Below are positions 8,641-17,597 of a stretch of DNA of 64,000 nt, piece by piece. Positions within the stretch are counted from its first letter, which is position 1; each line of letters begins with the position of its first letter. A model generated the notes under the pieces. That model was not told the DNA's origin, did not search any database, and saw only the letters and a program-made list of their open reading frames with translations. This DNA comes from DASCOT01 sp036012155 (GTDB lineage Bacteria > Acidobacteriota > UBA890 > WLXD01). Position numbers and translations under genes: made by a program. The stretch lies in the NCBI GenBank assembly GCA_036012155.1, contig DASCOT010000113.1, positions 1 to 64,000 on the forward strand, in the 5' to 3' direction.

Positions 8641-9972
8641 TCACATGCCCGGCAGATTCGCCCAGTTCATACCGCCTCGGCCTTTCCTACCGAGCTTTTT
8701 CATCATCTTCTTCGTCTGTGCGAATCGCTTCAATAGTCGATTGACGTCGGGCAGGCCGCTCCCGCTACCTGCCGCGATCCTCTGCTTACGGCTGCGGTTG
8801 ATGATCTGCGGCCGCCTCCGTTCCTGCACGGTCATCGAACCGATGATCGCTTGAATCTTGCGAAGCTCGCCCTCGCCGGGTGCCATCTGCTTGAGGCCCG
8901 GGATCGAACCCGCTCCCGGAAGCAACTCGAGCACCTGCGACAATGATCCCATCTTACGAATCTGCGACAACTGCTGCTGAAAGTCCTCGAGGTTGAGATC
9001 GCCGCGCCGGGCGCGCTGCTCCATGTTCGCAGCAGCCTCGACATCGACATTCTCCTGCACCTTCTCGATCAGCGACAGCACATCTCCCATTCCGAGGATG
9101 CGCGATGCCACCCGGTCGGGGTGAAAGATCTCGAAATCGTCGATCGCCTCGCCGACACCAGCGAAGAAGATTGGCAACCCGGTCACCGCCACAACCGACA
9201 GCGCAGCGCCGCCTCGTGCGTCACCGTCGAGCTTGGTCAACACGTGGCCGTCGAGCGGCAGTGCCTCGCCGAACGCCGTCGCCGCCTGGACAGCGTCCTG
9301 GCCAACCATCGCGTCGGCGACGTAGAGCACGCTCTCCGGGGGCGCGCTTCGCGCCACGTCCTGCACCTCCTCCATCATCTCCGCATCGACATGAAGACGG
9401 CCCGCGGTGTCGATCAGCAGCACGTCGTCGCCTCTCCGGCGCGCCGCGGAAAGCGCTCCGACGGCCAGCTCGGTGGCTGTCGACTCATCGCCGTCGTAAA
9501 CCTGTAGCCCGGCGCTCTCGCCCAAGATACGGAGCTGATCCCGCGCCGCTGGACGGTGTACGTCAACGCTGACCACAAGCGGCGATCGTCCGTTCGTCCG
9601 CAGCCAGTTTCCCAGCTTGGCCACCGTGGTCGTCTTCCCCGTACCCTGCAGGCCGACAACCATGAGAACGTGCGGCGTCGGGCCATCCAGTCTCAGCTGC
9701 TGCGGGGCGCCTCCGAGTAGCTCGATGAGCTCCTCGTGGACGATCTTGATTACCTGCTGCCCAGGAGAGAGCGAGCCGACTACGTCTTCGCCGAGAGCCT
9801 TGTCCTTGATACGGGCCAGGAACTCCTTGACGACGCCGAAGTGAACGTCCGCCTCCAATAGCGCCAGCCGGAGCTCGCGCGCCACTTCCCCGAAGCTCGC
9901 CTCATCGATCTTGACGGTACCGCGGAGCTTGCGCAGCGTCCTCTGCAGGCGTTCGCTGAGTTGCTCGAACAT
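8641..9972 (-). CDS. ffh: Signal recognition particle protein Ffh (SRP54)
   Basis: Ffh binds signal sequences and 4.5S RNA and delivers nascent chains to FtsY at the membrane. The NG domain is N-terminal, with the GTP-binding P-loop GLQGTGKTTTVAKL at about 107-120, VDVHRPAARDQL, LIDTAGRL and TKLDGDARGG. The M domain occupies the last 140 residues, with RPQIINRSRKQRIAAGSG and a Lys/Met-rich end. The 443 residues are normal. The 4.5S RNA gene is not recognisable here; ftsY lies 3 kb away on the same strand. Confidence 0.97.
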   Translation of the reverse strand: MFEQLSERLQRTLRKLRGTVKIDEASFGEVARELRLALLEADVHFGVVKEFLARIKDKALGEDVVGSLSPGQQVIKIVHEELIELLGGAPQQLRLDGPTPHVLMVVGLQGTGKTTTVAKLGNWLRTNGRSPLVVSVDVHRPAARDQLRILGESAGLQVYDGDESTATELAVGALSAARRRGDDVLLIDTAGRLHVDAEMMEEVQDVARSAPPESVLYVADAMVGQDAVQAATAFGEALPLDGHVLTKLDGDARGGAALSVVAVTGLPIFFAGVGEAIDDFEIFHPDRVASRILGMGDVLSLIEKVQENVDVEAAANMEQRARRGDLNLEDFQQQLSQIRKMGSLSQVLELLPGAGSIPGLKQMAPGEGELRKIQAIIGSMTVQERRRPQIINRSRKQRIAAGSGSGLPDVNRLLKRFAQTKKMMKKLGRKGRGGMNWANLPGM

Positions 9973-9993
9973 GCGTCCGTGGCTCTCCGAAAC

Positions 9994-11199
9994 TCAGACA
10001 GACTCGAGTCTGTGGCCGAGCTTCTCTTTCTTGGTCTTGAGGTACCGTCGCGTCGACTCCGACCGCGGTGGGACCTCGATGGGTAGCCGCTCGGTGACCT
10101 CCAGCCCGTACCCCGACAACCCCACGAACTTGCGCGGGTTGTTGGTCAGGACGCGCAACTTCGTGGCGCCCAGATCAGTGAGCATCTGAGCTCCGATGCC
10201 GTACTCACGCTGGTCGGCCTCGAAGCCCAAGGCTTCGTTTGCCTCGACCGTATCGGCGCCCTCGTCCTGGAGCTCATAAGCCCTCAGCTTGTTGTGCAGC
10301 CCGATCCCACGACCCTCCTGACGCAGATAAATGATGATGCCGCGGCCGGCCTCGGCGATGAGTCGCATGGCGGCACTCAGTTGCTCCCCACAGTCACACC
10401 GAACCGAGCCGAAGACATCGCCGGTAAGGCACTCGGAATGTACTCGGACCATGACGGACTCTGGTGTGCTCACGTCACCCATCACGAGGGCAACGTGCTC
10501 CTTGCCATCGAGCTCATTCTCGTAGGCATGGATACGAAAGTCGCCGTACCTAGTCGGCAGCTCAGGGGATGCCACCCTCTTCACGAAACGCTCGGTCTGT
10601 AGTCGGTACTGAATGAGGTCGGCTACGGCCACCATCTTGATGTCGTGAAGCTTGGCGAAACGCTCGAGGTCCGGGACGCGCGCCATCGTGCCGTCCTCGT
10701 TCATCACCTCGCAGATGACGCCGGCGGGATACAGCCCGGCGATTCGTGCCAGATCAACCGCGGCTTCGGTTTGGCCGGCACGCTGGAGCACACCACCGTC
10801 CACAGCGCGCAGCGGAAACATGTGCCCCGGACGCGCCAGATCATTCGCTGTCGTGTCGGGCTGGATCGCGGCAAGCACGGTTGCGCTCCGATCTGCCGCG
10901 GAGATACCGGTTGAAACGCCAACCCGCGCCTCGATCGAAACGCAGAACGCCGTGTTAAAGCGCGAGGAGTTCTCCGTCACCATGAGCGGAATCTCTAGCT
11001 CCTTGAGGCGCTGACGAGTCATCGACAGGCAGATCAGCCCACGGCCGTACTTGGCCATGAAGTTGATCGCCTCCGGCGTGACCTTCTCGGCGGCGATGGT
11101 CAAATCGCCTTCGTTCTCCCGACCCTCGTCATCGACGACGATCACCATGCGACCGGCACGAATGTCGCTGATCGCGTCCGCTATGTCTGTAAAGGCCAT
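9994..11199 (-). CDS. ribBA: Bifunctional DHBP synthase / GTP cyclohydrolase II
   Basis: The N-terminal half makes 3,4-dihydroxy-2-butanone 4-phosphate from ribulose 5-phosphate; VVDDEGRENEGDL carries the metal-binding acidic cluster. The C-terminal half opens GTP to start riboflavin synthesis; its zinc site is CLTGDVFGSVRCDC, followed by YLRQEGRGIGL. The frame extends 33 codons upstream into ribE, but MAFTDIADAI at 11199 fits the family N-terminus and lies 16 bases after the ribE stop. Both catalytic halves look intact, giving 401 residues. ribH does not follow; ffh does. Confidence 0.95.
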   Translation of the reverse strand: MAFTDIADAISDIRAGRMVIVVDDEGRENEGDLTIAAEKVTPEAINFMAKYGRGLICLSMTRQRLKELEIPLMVTENSSRFNTAFCVSIEARVGVSTGISAADRSATVLAAIQPDTTANDLARPGHMFPLRAVDGGVLQRAGQTEAAVDLARIAGLYPAGVICEVMNEDGTMARVPDLERFAKLHDIKMVAVADLIQYRLQTERFVKRVASPELPTRYGDFRIHAYENELDGKEHVALVMGDVSTPESVMVRVHSECLTGDVFGSVRCDCGEQLSAAMRLIAEAGRGIIIYLRQEGRGIGLHNKLRAYELQDEGADTVEANEALGFEADQREYGIGAQMLTDLGATKLRVLTNNPRKFVGLSGYGLEVTERLPIEVPPRSESTRRYLKTKKEKLGHRLESV

Positions 11200-11215
11200 G
11201 GTGGCAGTCTTCCCG

Positions 11216-11863
11216 TCAGCCGGCGCCGGCGCTGCCGGGGCTTTCATCCTCCCCGGCGGCGGAGCTATCTTCGTGTCCGTGTTGGAGCAATTGCGCAACG
11301 TACTTTCCGAGGATGTCGACTTCGACGTTGAGCGTCTCGCAACGATCCTCGGAGGTGAGATTGGTGCGCTCGAGCGTGTGCGGCACTAGTTGTACATCGA
11401 ATAGGCGCTCTTCGATGCTGGCAACGGTCAACGATACCCCGTTTACCGATACCGAGCCCTTCGACACGAGGTGAGCACGCAGTCCCGAGGGAATCTCGAA
11501 CGTAACCCGGAGAAACTCCTGCTCGGCGATGGTTCGCACGACTCGAGTCACTGCGTCGACGTGACCCTGGACAAAATGTCCGCCAAGGCGCTGCCCAACG
11601 CACAACGCACGCTCGAGATTCACGGCAGTTCCGGCCCGGTATAGCGCCACGTTGGTGCGGGCAATCGTCTCCGGCGAGACATCGGCCGAAAATGTGTCGC
11701 CATCGATATCGAGTGCCGTCAGACACGCGCCGTCAACCGCGATGCTCTCCCCTTGCTCGAGCCCGGCAAGCACGCCGTTGGCCGCGATGCGCAGCCGCGA
11801 CCCTTGGGCTAGCGCATCGACACCGACGACGGCGCCAACCTCTTCGATCAGACCGGTAAACAT
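11216..11863 (-). CDS. ribE: Riboflavin synthase, alpha subunit
   Basis: The enzyme dismutates two 6,7-dimethyl-8-ribityllumazine molecules to riboflavin. Two homologous lumazine-binding halves are seen. The first starts MFTGLIEEVGAV and contains IAVDGACLTA. The second contains GHFVQGHVDAVTRV and SVNGVSLTVAS. I used the ATG at 11863 because MFTGLIEE is the invariant N-terminus; the open frame before it is not conserved. The result is 215 residues. A short acidic Ser/Gly tail ends the protein. It lies between ribD and ribBA. Confidence 0.96.
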   Translation of the reverse strand: MFTGLIEEVGAVVGVDALAQGSRLRIAANGVLAGLEQGESIAVDGACLTALDIDGDTFSADVSPETIARTNVALYRAGTAVNLERALCVGQRLGGHFVQGHVDAVTRVVRTIAEQEFLRVTFEIPSGLRAHLVSKGSVSVNGVSLTVASIEERLFDVQLVPHTLERTNLTSEDRCETLNVEVDILGKYVAQLLQHGHEDSSAAGEDESPGSAGAG

Positions 11864-11931
11864 GGCAATGACGCTCCGAGCGCCGTTCAAGGTAGCGGTG
11901 CCGTCGAAACGGAGAGTGAGATCCGGGGGTC

Positions 11932-13068
11932 CTAAGCGGGCAGTTCGGGCGGCTGTAGATACCCTTCTATGGCCCAATCGGAACCGAGCCGGTGCAGGCG
12001 AACTCGCTGCACCCGAGGCGCTGACGCGAGCTCGGCAACGCCGTCGCCGCCCCAGAGCGGGAGCGCCTCTTGCCCGCCGATTAGCAGCGGAGCATAGAAC
12101 AGCATCACCTTGTCGATTATACCAAGCTCGAAAGCGCTGGTTAGCAGCGCACTACCGCCTTCGAGCAAAATCGAAGCCACCTCGAGGTCACCGAGTCGAA
12201 CCAGCATCTCGTCGAGATCAACACGGCCGCTCGGCGTCGCCTGGACCTCCACGGTCTGCGCACCGCGAGCCTCGAGGTGTCGACGCGCCCCCGCATCGGC
12301 AGCGCCAGTAGTTACGATCAGCGGCACGCCGGCGGTCTCCTGTAGGAGCTTCGCGTCCGCTGGCGTCTCGAGCCGCGCGTCCACCACCGCCCGATAGCGG
12401 GGCGGATGGGCTCCCGGCACACGCGCCGTGAGCCGCGGATCATCGTCGAGCAACGTACCGATACCGACGACCACAGCGTCGACGGTGCCGCGCACCTGGT
12501 GTGCGAAGTCCCGTGCTTCCTCCCCGGTAATCCACTGTGATCCGCGGGTGCGCGTAGCCATGCGGCCGTCGAGTGAGACTGCCGCTTTGGCCACGACCAG
12601 CGGCCTACCGGTGCGCTTCAGCTTCAGGTAGGCAGCGTTGAGCTCTGCGGCCTCGGCCGCCAGAGGCCCCACCAGGACCTCGATTCCGGCGGTGCGCAAC
12701 GCCTCGAAGCCGCGCCCGTCGACGCGTTCGTCGGGGTCGCTGTGCGATGCGACGACGGTGCCGACGCCAGCGGCAATGATGGCATCCACGCACGGTGGTG
12801 TGCGCCCCTGGTGGCAGCACGGCTCGACATTCGTATACAGCGTCCCACCGCGCGCCTTCCCACCGGCCTGCACCAAGGCCACCTGCTCGGCATGCGGATC
12901 GCCACACCGACGGTGGTACCCGCGGCCGATCACCGCGCCGCTGGCCACCACAACGGCGCCTACGAGTGGATTCGAGCCCGTGTCACCACGTGCTTTGGCC
13001 GCAAGCTCGAGACACTCCTGAATATGCTCCAGGTGTTCGTCGCCATGGCCAGCCGATCCACTGCTCAT
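11932..13068 (-). CDS. ribD: Bifunctional riboflavin deaminase/reductase RibD
   Basis: RibD performs the second and third steps of riboflavin synthesis. The N-terminal deaminase has the zinc motif HAEQVAL and EPCCHQGRTPPC. The C-terminal reductase begins near RPLVVAKAAVSLDGRMAT and contains ILLEGGSALLTSAF. The 378 residues are normal. The ATG at 13068 overlaps the ftsY stop in an ATGA, so the two are probably translationally coupled. Confidence 0.95.
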   Translation of the reverse strand: MSSGSAGHGDEHLEHIQECLELAAKARGDTGSNPLVGAVVVASGAVIGRGYHRRCGDPHAEQVALVQAGGKARGGTLYTNVEPCCHQGRTPPCVDAIIAAGVGTVVASHSDPDERVDGRGFEALRTAGIEVLVGPLAAEAAELNAAYLKLKRTGRPLVVAKAAVSLDGRMATRTRGSQWITGEEARDFAHQVRGTVDAVVVGIGTLLDDDPRLTARVPGAHPPRYRAVVDARLETPADAKLLQETAGVPLIVTTGAADAGARRHLEARGAQTVEVQATPSGRVDLDEMLVRLGDLEVASILLEGGSALLTSAFELGIIDKVMLFYAPLLIGGQEALPLWGGDGVAELASAPRVQRVRLHRLGSDWAIEGYLQPPELPA

Positions 13069-13979
13069 CCGTCGGTCTCTCCGATCAGCGCTTCAACATA
13101 ACCGGCGGCGTCGAAACTCGCGAGATCATCGGCACTCTCACCTGTACCGACAAACCGTATCGGCAGGGCTAGACGGTGTGCGATCGTCAAGGCTACCCCA
13201 CCTTTGGCAGTGCCATCGAGCTTGGCCAGAACAAGCCCTGTGACCCCGGCGTGCCGGAGAAACTGCTCCGCTTGCCGAAGACCGTTCTGACCGGTGGTGC
13301 CATCCAGTACCAACAGAACCTCGTGCGGTGCGCCGACCACGACCCGGCCCATGACGCGGTGGATCTTGTCGAGCTCGGCCATCAGGTTGTCGTGCGTCTG
13401 TAGCCTACCGGCGGTGTCGATGATAGCCACGTCCGCCTTCCGGGCAACCGCCGCTTCGCAGGTATCGAAGGCCACGGCCGCAGGGTCGCCGCCATGCGGA
13501 TGCGCGATAACCCGCACATCGAGCCGCCGACCCCAGTCTCGTAACTGCTCGACCGCTGCGGCTCGGAACGTATCGGCGGCACCGAGAATAGGGGTTTGTC
13601 CTTGCGCTTGGACCCAGCGCGCCAACTTGGCCGCAGTGGTTGTCTTGCCCGACCCATTGACCCCGACCAGAAGCACGATCAGTGGTTTCGGGGCCGGGCT
13701 GGGTGGATCGCTCTCGGCGGCCTCGAGCAACTCGACCATCGCCGCCGCCAGCACGGTCCGCGCAGCGCCCGGATCGCTGCTGGCGCCACGAACCTCGCAT
13801 ATCAGCTCATCGGCGGTCTCGATTGCAACGTCGGCACCGATGAGCGCTTCCTCGAGGCCCTCGAGATCACGCTCTCCGAGACGACCACCCGGAAGCAATC
13901 GCCCCAGCGCCGATGCCAAGCGGGCACGGCTATTGCTAAGCGAGCATATCAGCGACCCGTGCCGGAAGTAGGCTGCCAC
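13065..13979 (-). CDS. ftsY: Signal recognition particle receptor FtsY
   Basis: FtsY is the membrane-associated GTPase that receives Ffh-bound ribosomes. The NG domain is complete: P-loop GVNGSGKTTTAAKLARW (about 106-122), DTFRAAAVEQL, IDTAGRLQTHDNLMAEL and LAKLDGTAKGGVAL. At 304 residues it is short because the acidic A domain of the E. coli protein is missing. The first 30 residues, amphipathic and basic, may bind lipid. It overlaps ribD by four bases. Confidence 0.95.
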   Translation of the reverse strand: MAAYFRHGSLICSLSNSRARLASALGRLLPGGRLGERDLEGLEEALIGADVAIETADELICEVRGASSDPGAARTVLAAAMVELLEAAESDPPSPAPKPLIVLLVGVNGSGKTTTAAKLARWVQAQGQTPILGAADTFRAAAVEQLRDWGRRLDVRVIAHPHGGDPAAVAFDTCEAAVARKADVAIIDTAGRLQTHDNLMAELDKIHRVMGRVVVGAPHEVLLVLDGTTGQNGLRQAEQFLRHAGVTGLVLAKLDGTAKGGVALTIAHRLALPIRFVGTGESADDLASFDAAGYVEALIGETDG

Positions 13980-14062
13980 TCGTGGCTCCAGAAGAAGGGG
14001 CGGGCCAGCTTACTTCCCGCACGGATCAGTAGAAAGTTGGCCACGTCGCTGGCCAGTGAGCC

Positions 14063-14860
14063 CTAGCGTGATCCCGAGTGTTGTAGCTGACGCAGGATCT
14101 CGAGCGCCTGCTCGGCCAGTGCACTGCCTGGCGCTAGTCGGACCACCTGTTGGAAATGATCTTCGGCCTGCTCGCTGGTGCCGAGATCTCGATGCGCCAG
14201 GCCACGCAACAGCTCGCCCCGCGGTGACGCGGGCAGGACGCCGAGGCTTTCGAGTGCTCCGAGCGCCTCCTGCGGACGCCCGTTCTTGATCAATGCATCG
14301 GCCAGCGACATGTGCATGAGCGCGTAGAGCGGGTCGTTCGAGGGGACGGACGAACGCGTCGCGTCGCTGAGAGCCGGGATGGCCGACTCAACATCGCCCT
14401 GTTGTAGATAGACGTTGCCTAGGTTTACCAGTACCCGGGCGCGCGAGATACGTGGAAACACCGGGTCGTCCAGGGCCGCCCGATAATGCTCGATGGCACG
14501 CGCCAGGTCGCCACGCCGAACTCAATGAACGCCGAACCAGTTGTGGGTCTCGGTTAGCTGCGGGTTGATCCGCAAAGCGGCGCGGAGCTCCGCCTCCGCC
14601 TCTTCGAACTCGTCCAGTTGCGTGTAGACGACCCCGAGCCACATGTGCGACTCGGCGTTCTCGGAATAGATTCCGACCGACTTACGCAGCGCCAGCAAAG
14701 CCTGTCTCAGCTGATTGCTGGCTATGAACTGCACCGCCAGCTGTTGCAGCTCCGACGGATCTTCGCTGTTGACGATCAGAGGATCGACCGGGCGCTGCGA
14801 CACGACCGATGGCGCGCCGGGGCTAGCGATCAGCAGTGCAAGGGCGATGATCCGCAGCAT
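14063..14860 (-). pseudogene. Secreted TPR-repeat protein gene interrupted by an in-frame TGA
   Basis: Two open frames in the same register (14522-14860 and 14063-14461) are joined by a single TGA at 14522-14524. Read through, they form one 265-codon TPR protein: a signal peptide (LRIIALALLIASPGAP), then repeats including HMWLGVVYTQLDEFEEAEAE, VRRGDLARAIEHYRAAL directly after the TGA, and VLVNLGNVYLQQGDVESA. The repeat pattern is continuous across the stop, so this is not a frameshift. It could be a recent nonsense mutation, a sequencing error or, less likely, read-through. TPR proteins mediate protein-protein contacts; no more specific role is visible. It lies between gpsA and ftsY. Confidence 0.75.
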
Positions 14861-14922
14861 GCGCGTTCCCCCAACCAGAGTCCAATCAGCATCTGATAGC
14901 CCCCCACATGGCGATCAACGTG

Positions 14923-14931
14923 ATCGTAGCA
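14923..14931 (-). promoter_or_regulatory. Candidate extended -10 promoter before the TPR gene
   Basis: The minus strand reads TGCTACGAT, an extended -10 about 60 bases before the ATG at 14860 in the 150-base gap after gpsA. No good -35 hexamer is seen. The same TGNTANNNT form precedes several other genes in the window. Confidence 0.35.
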
Positions 14932-15010
14932 TGCCCGATACACGGACTGTGGGGTCCTCGTCCGCCGGCACCGGGCGCCCGCCCACCGCCGCAGGCATCT
15001 GATCGGACGC

Positions 15011-16036
15011 TTACTCCCACTCCTTTACCAGGGCGCGCGCCAGCAACTCGTCGATCGCCTGTCGGGCCGGCTTGCCGCCGTACAGCGCTCCGTACACCTG
15101 TTCGGCGATCGGCATCTCAACCCCGTGGCGTCGAGCCATCTGACGTACCGACCGGGTCGTGACGACCCCCTCGGCAACCATCGTCATGTCGCGCGTCGCC
15201 TCCTCGAGGGTTTGGCCGCGCCCGATAGCCACCCCGACCCCTCGATTACGGCTCAGCGGCCCGTTGCACGTGAGCACCAGATCACCCAATCCGGCCAGCC
15301 CCATCATCGTTTCTGGCCTACCGCCGAGCTCGAGGGCAAGCGCCGACATCTCTTTCAGGCCACGGCAGATCAAGGCGGCATTGGTGTTGGCCCCGAGGCC
15401 GAGACCGACCGCAATCCCCGTCGCCATCGCAATCACGTTCTTCAGAGCGCCGGCGATCTCCACGCCAATGAGGTCGGGGTTGCGATAAACGCGCAACGGG
15501 CCATGGCTGAGGGCACCCTGGATCTCCTCTGCTGCTGCCGGATCTGCGCAGCCCAGAGCTATGGCCGTAGGTTGGCCCTCGGCAAGCTCATGCGCGAACG
15601 ACGGCCCGGACAAAGAAGAGAGCGAACGCACCGAAACCGGAATCACCTGCTCTAAGAGCTGGGTCATCCGCAAGCCGCTATCTTCCTCGATTCCCTTGGT
15701 TGCCGAGACCAAGTGTGACCCGGAATCGACCGACGAGCCCAGTTCCGCCCAGACATCACGCAGAAAACCGGAGGGAACGGCGCTGATGACCAGCTGCGCC
15801 CCACGCAGTGCTTCCTCCGCTATCGCCGTCACACGCAAGCGCTCCGGGAATCCGAATCCAGCCAGGTAGGCCGCGTTCTCGCGCTCCTCGCGCAGGCGCG
15901 CCACCTTCTTGGCGTCGTGACCCCAGAGCGCGACATCGTGCCCTGCCGAGGCGGCGTGGATCGCCAGCGCCGTGCCCCAGGAGCCGGCTCCGATCACCGC
16001 GACCGGCATGGGCGTCGGCACCGATGACTCCGTCAT
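15011..16036 (-). CDS. gpsA: Glycerol-3-phosphate dehydrogenase [NAD(P)+]
   Basis: GpsA reduces dihydroxyacetone phosphate to sn-glycerol 3-phosphate for phospholipid synthesis. The Rossmann motif is VAVIGAGSWGTALAIH. LVSATKGIEE, LSGPSFAHELAEGQPTAI and IAGALKNVIAMATGIAVGL are diagnostic, the last carrying the catalytic Lys. At 341 residues it is normal. It follows plsY with an ATGA overlap, so the two glycerolipid steps are made together. Confidence 0.97.
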   Translation of the reverse strand: MTESSVPTPMPVAVIGAGSWGTALAIHAASAGHDVALWGHDAKKVARLREERENAAYLAGFGFPERLRVTAIAEEALRGAQLVISAVPSGFLRDVWAELGSSVDSGSHLVSATKGIEEDSGLRMTQLLEQVIPVSVRSLSSLSGPSFAHELAEGQPTAIALGCADPAAAEEIQGALSHGPLRVYRNPDLIGVEIAGALKNVIAMATGIAVGLGLGANTNAALICRGLKEMSALALELGGRPETMMGLAGLGDLVLTCNGPLSRNRGVGVAIGRGQTLEEATRDMTMVAEGVVTTRSVRQMARRHGVEMPIAEQVYGALYGGKPARQAIDELLARALVKEWE

Positions 16037-16632
16037 GATTCGCCCCTCCCGACCTGTGCCTCGTTGCCGGCTCGAAGGCGTGCGATGTTGCCACGGTGGC
16101 GCAGGCCAACCACCACCGCGACCAGCGCCGCACCAATCACTACCGCCGCCGGCTCACCCCGAGCGAAGACGACGATCGGCAGCAGCGCTGCAGCACTGAG
16201 CGACGCCAGGGAGACGGTTCGATAGCATCCTGCCACGAGCGCAAAAGCCACCACAGAGATCCCCGTGGCCACCGGGCTCAGCACACCGAACGCACCGAGC
16301 ATGGTCGCCACACCCTTGCCACCGCGCCCCCGTAGCCAGGGCGTATAGCAATGTCCCAACACGGCGCCGACGCCACCGGCAACCGCCACGCTCGGAACAC
16401 CGACTGCTAACACACTACCCAGCCATACTCCCGCAGCCCCCTTGCCAGCGTCGGCAGCCAGCGTCAACGCCCAGCCAGCCGGGCCGAGGAGGCGGCCGAC
16501 ATTGGTGGCCCCGATGTTGCCGCTGCCTACCGACCGAATGTCCCCGCGACCGAGAAGACGCACGAGGAGAAACCCGAACGGTACGCTACCGATAGCGAAC
16601 CCCGCGACAAGGGCAGCGAGGGCGAGTCCCAA
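16033..16632 (-). CDS. plsY: Glycerol-3-phosphate acyltransferase PlsY
   Basis: PlsY is an integral membrane enzyme that transfers acyl groups from acyl phosphate to glycerol 3-phosphate. Conserved motifs are GSIPFG-like GSVPFGFLLVRL, RSVGSGNIGATNV, and GHCYTPWLRGRGGKGVATMLG in the middle. About five membrane segments fit in the 199 residues. It lies 12 bases after pncC and overlaps gpsA by four bases. Confidence 0.95.
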   Translation of the reverse strand: MGLALAALVAGFAIGSVPFGFLLVRLLGRGDIRSVGSGNIGATNVGRLLGPAGWALTLAADAGKGAAGVWLGSVLAVGVPSVAVAGGVGAVLGHCYTPWLRGRGGKGVATMLGAFGVLSPVATGISVVAFALVAGCYRTVSLASLSAAALLPIVVFARGEPAAVVIGAALVAVVVGLRHRGNIARLRAGNEAQVGRGES

Positions 16633-16644
16633 GGCTTACTCCTG

Positions 16645-17154
16645 CTAACTGGCCGTGTCGCGATCGTGGGTCACCTCTTCAATGAGGCAGCCCAACAAGC
16701 CGCTCGTTGCGGCTCGTCGCACGGCGACGCGATCGCCATCGTATACGCACCGCAGCGCTCGTAGTCGGTCGGGCCCCGAAACTGCGAGATAGACGGTCCC
16801 TACCGGGTCAGGACCGTCGGTGCCCGGGCCGGCCCAGCCAGTGACAGCCGCGCCATAGGTGGTCTGCGCCAGATCACGTGCACGCCGCGCCAGATCACGC
16901 GTCGTAACCATCGACACGATACCGTGGGCGTCGAGCACATCGGCGGACACGCCGATCAACTGACGCTTCGCAGCTGCTGTGTAGGCCACCACAGATCCCC
17001 AAAGGCACCCGGACGCCCCGGGAACCCTGGTCAGCGCCGCTCCTACTTCACCGCCCGTACACGACTCCACGACAGCCAGCGTCTCGCCGCCCGCAATCAA
17101 CATCGCTACGAGACGCCCCGCCAGCTCGTCGGCGGCACTCAGATCGGCAGCCAT
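16645..17154 (-). CDS. pncC: CinA C-terminal domain nicotinamide-nucleotide amidase (PncC type)
   Basis: The family deamidates NMN to nicotinate mononucleotide in pyridine nucleotide recycling. The motif VVESCTGGEVGAALTRVPG carries the catalytic Ser, and YGAAVTGWAGPGTDGPDPVG is typical. The frame is open far upstream inside pgpA, but the ATG at 17154 (MAADLSAADE) gives 169 residues, the normal size of a stand-alone CinA C-terminal domain. That start overlaps pgpA by 16 bases. There is no N-terminal COG1058 domain, so this is the short form. Confidence 0.9.
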   Translation of the reverse strand: MAADLSAADELAGRLVAMLIAGGETLAVVESCTGGEVGAALTRVPGASGCLWGSVVAYTAAAKRQLIGVSADVLDAHGIVSMVTTRDLARRARDLAQTTYGAAVTGWAGPGTDGPDPVGTVYLAVSGPDRLRALRCVYDGDRVAVRRAATSGLLGCLIEEVTHDRDTAS

Positions 17155-17597
17155 GATGTTGCCAGGTGCACCAGTGCGAGCGCGTATACCCCCGCCAACA
17201 CGTCGTCGGCCATGATGCCCCAACCAGCCGGCAACGCCTCGGCCTGGCGCACCGGGAACGGCTTGGCGATATCGAAGACCCGAAAGAGCGCGAATGCCAA
17301 CACGGCCGAGCCCCAGCCGGTCGTGCCCAGCAGCGCGAGCCACATGCCGGCGAGCTCGTCGACGACGACCTCGGAAGGGTCCTCTGCTGCCAAGGATCTG
17401 CTGACCCGGGTTGCGGCCCATGCCCCGGCGACGATCACCACGAGCGTCGCGGCGGCCTGGGTAGCAACCGGTCGTGAGGCGAGCAGCAGCTCAAAGAGTC
17501 CGAGTCCCAGCAAGGAGCCCCAGGTTCCCGGAGGCCACAGGAAACCAATTCCGAGACAGCTCGTCAGTAGCCTCGAGGCCCAGGATACCGGGCTCAT
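17139..17597 (-). CDS. pgpA: Phosphatidylglycerophosphatase A
   Basis: PgpA removes the phosphate from phosphatidylglycerophosphate to make phosphatidylglycerol. Motifs are GFLWPPGTWGSLLGL near the N-terminus, VVVDELAGMW with the acidic active site, and FRVFDIAKPFPVRQAE followed by GWGIMADDVLAGVYA. The ATG at 17597 overlaps the asnS stop (ATGA). That start is preferred over the longer open frame and gives 152 residues with three to four membrane segments. Confidence 0.94.
   Translation of the reverse strand: MSPVSWASRLLTSCLGIGFLWPPGTWGSLLGLGLFELLLASRPVATQAAATLVVIVAGAWAATRVSRSLAAEDPSEVVVDELAGMWLALLGTTGWGSAVLAFALFRVFDIAKPFPVRQAEALPAGWGIMADDVLAGVYALALVHLATSWLPI

Noticed and set aside
13068..13979. 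Possible FMN riboswitch ahead of the rib genes.
   Set aside because: ribD overlaps ftsY by four bases, leaving no leader; no conserved FMN-element sequence is seen before ribD, ribE or ribBA.
14495..14530. Selenocysteine reading of the TGA in the TPR gene.
   Set aside because: The possible stem after the TGA depends on G-U pairs and is closer than usual for bacterial SECIS elements; no redox motif surrounds the site.
16645..17421. Longer start for pncC at 17421.
   Set aside because: The extra 89 residues lie antiphase inside pgpA and look like out-of-frame Arg/Gly-rich sequence.
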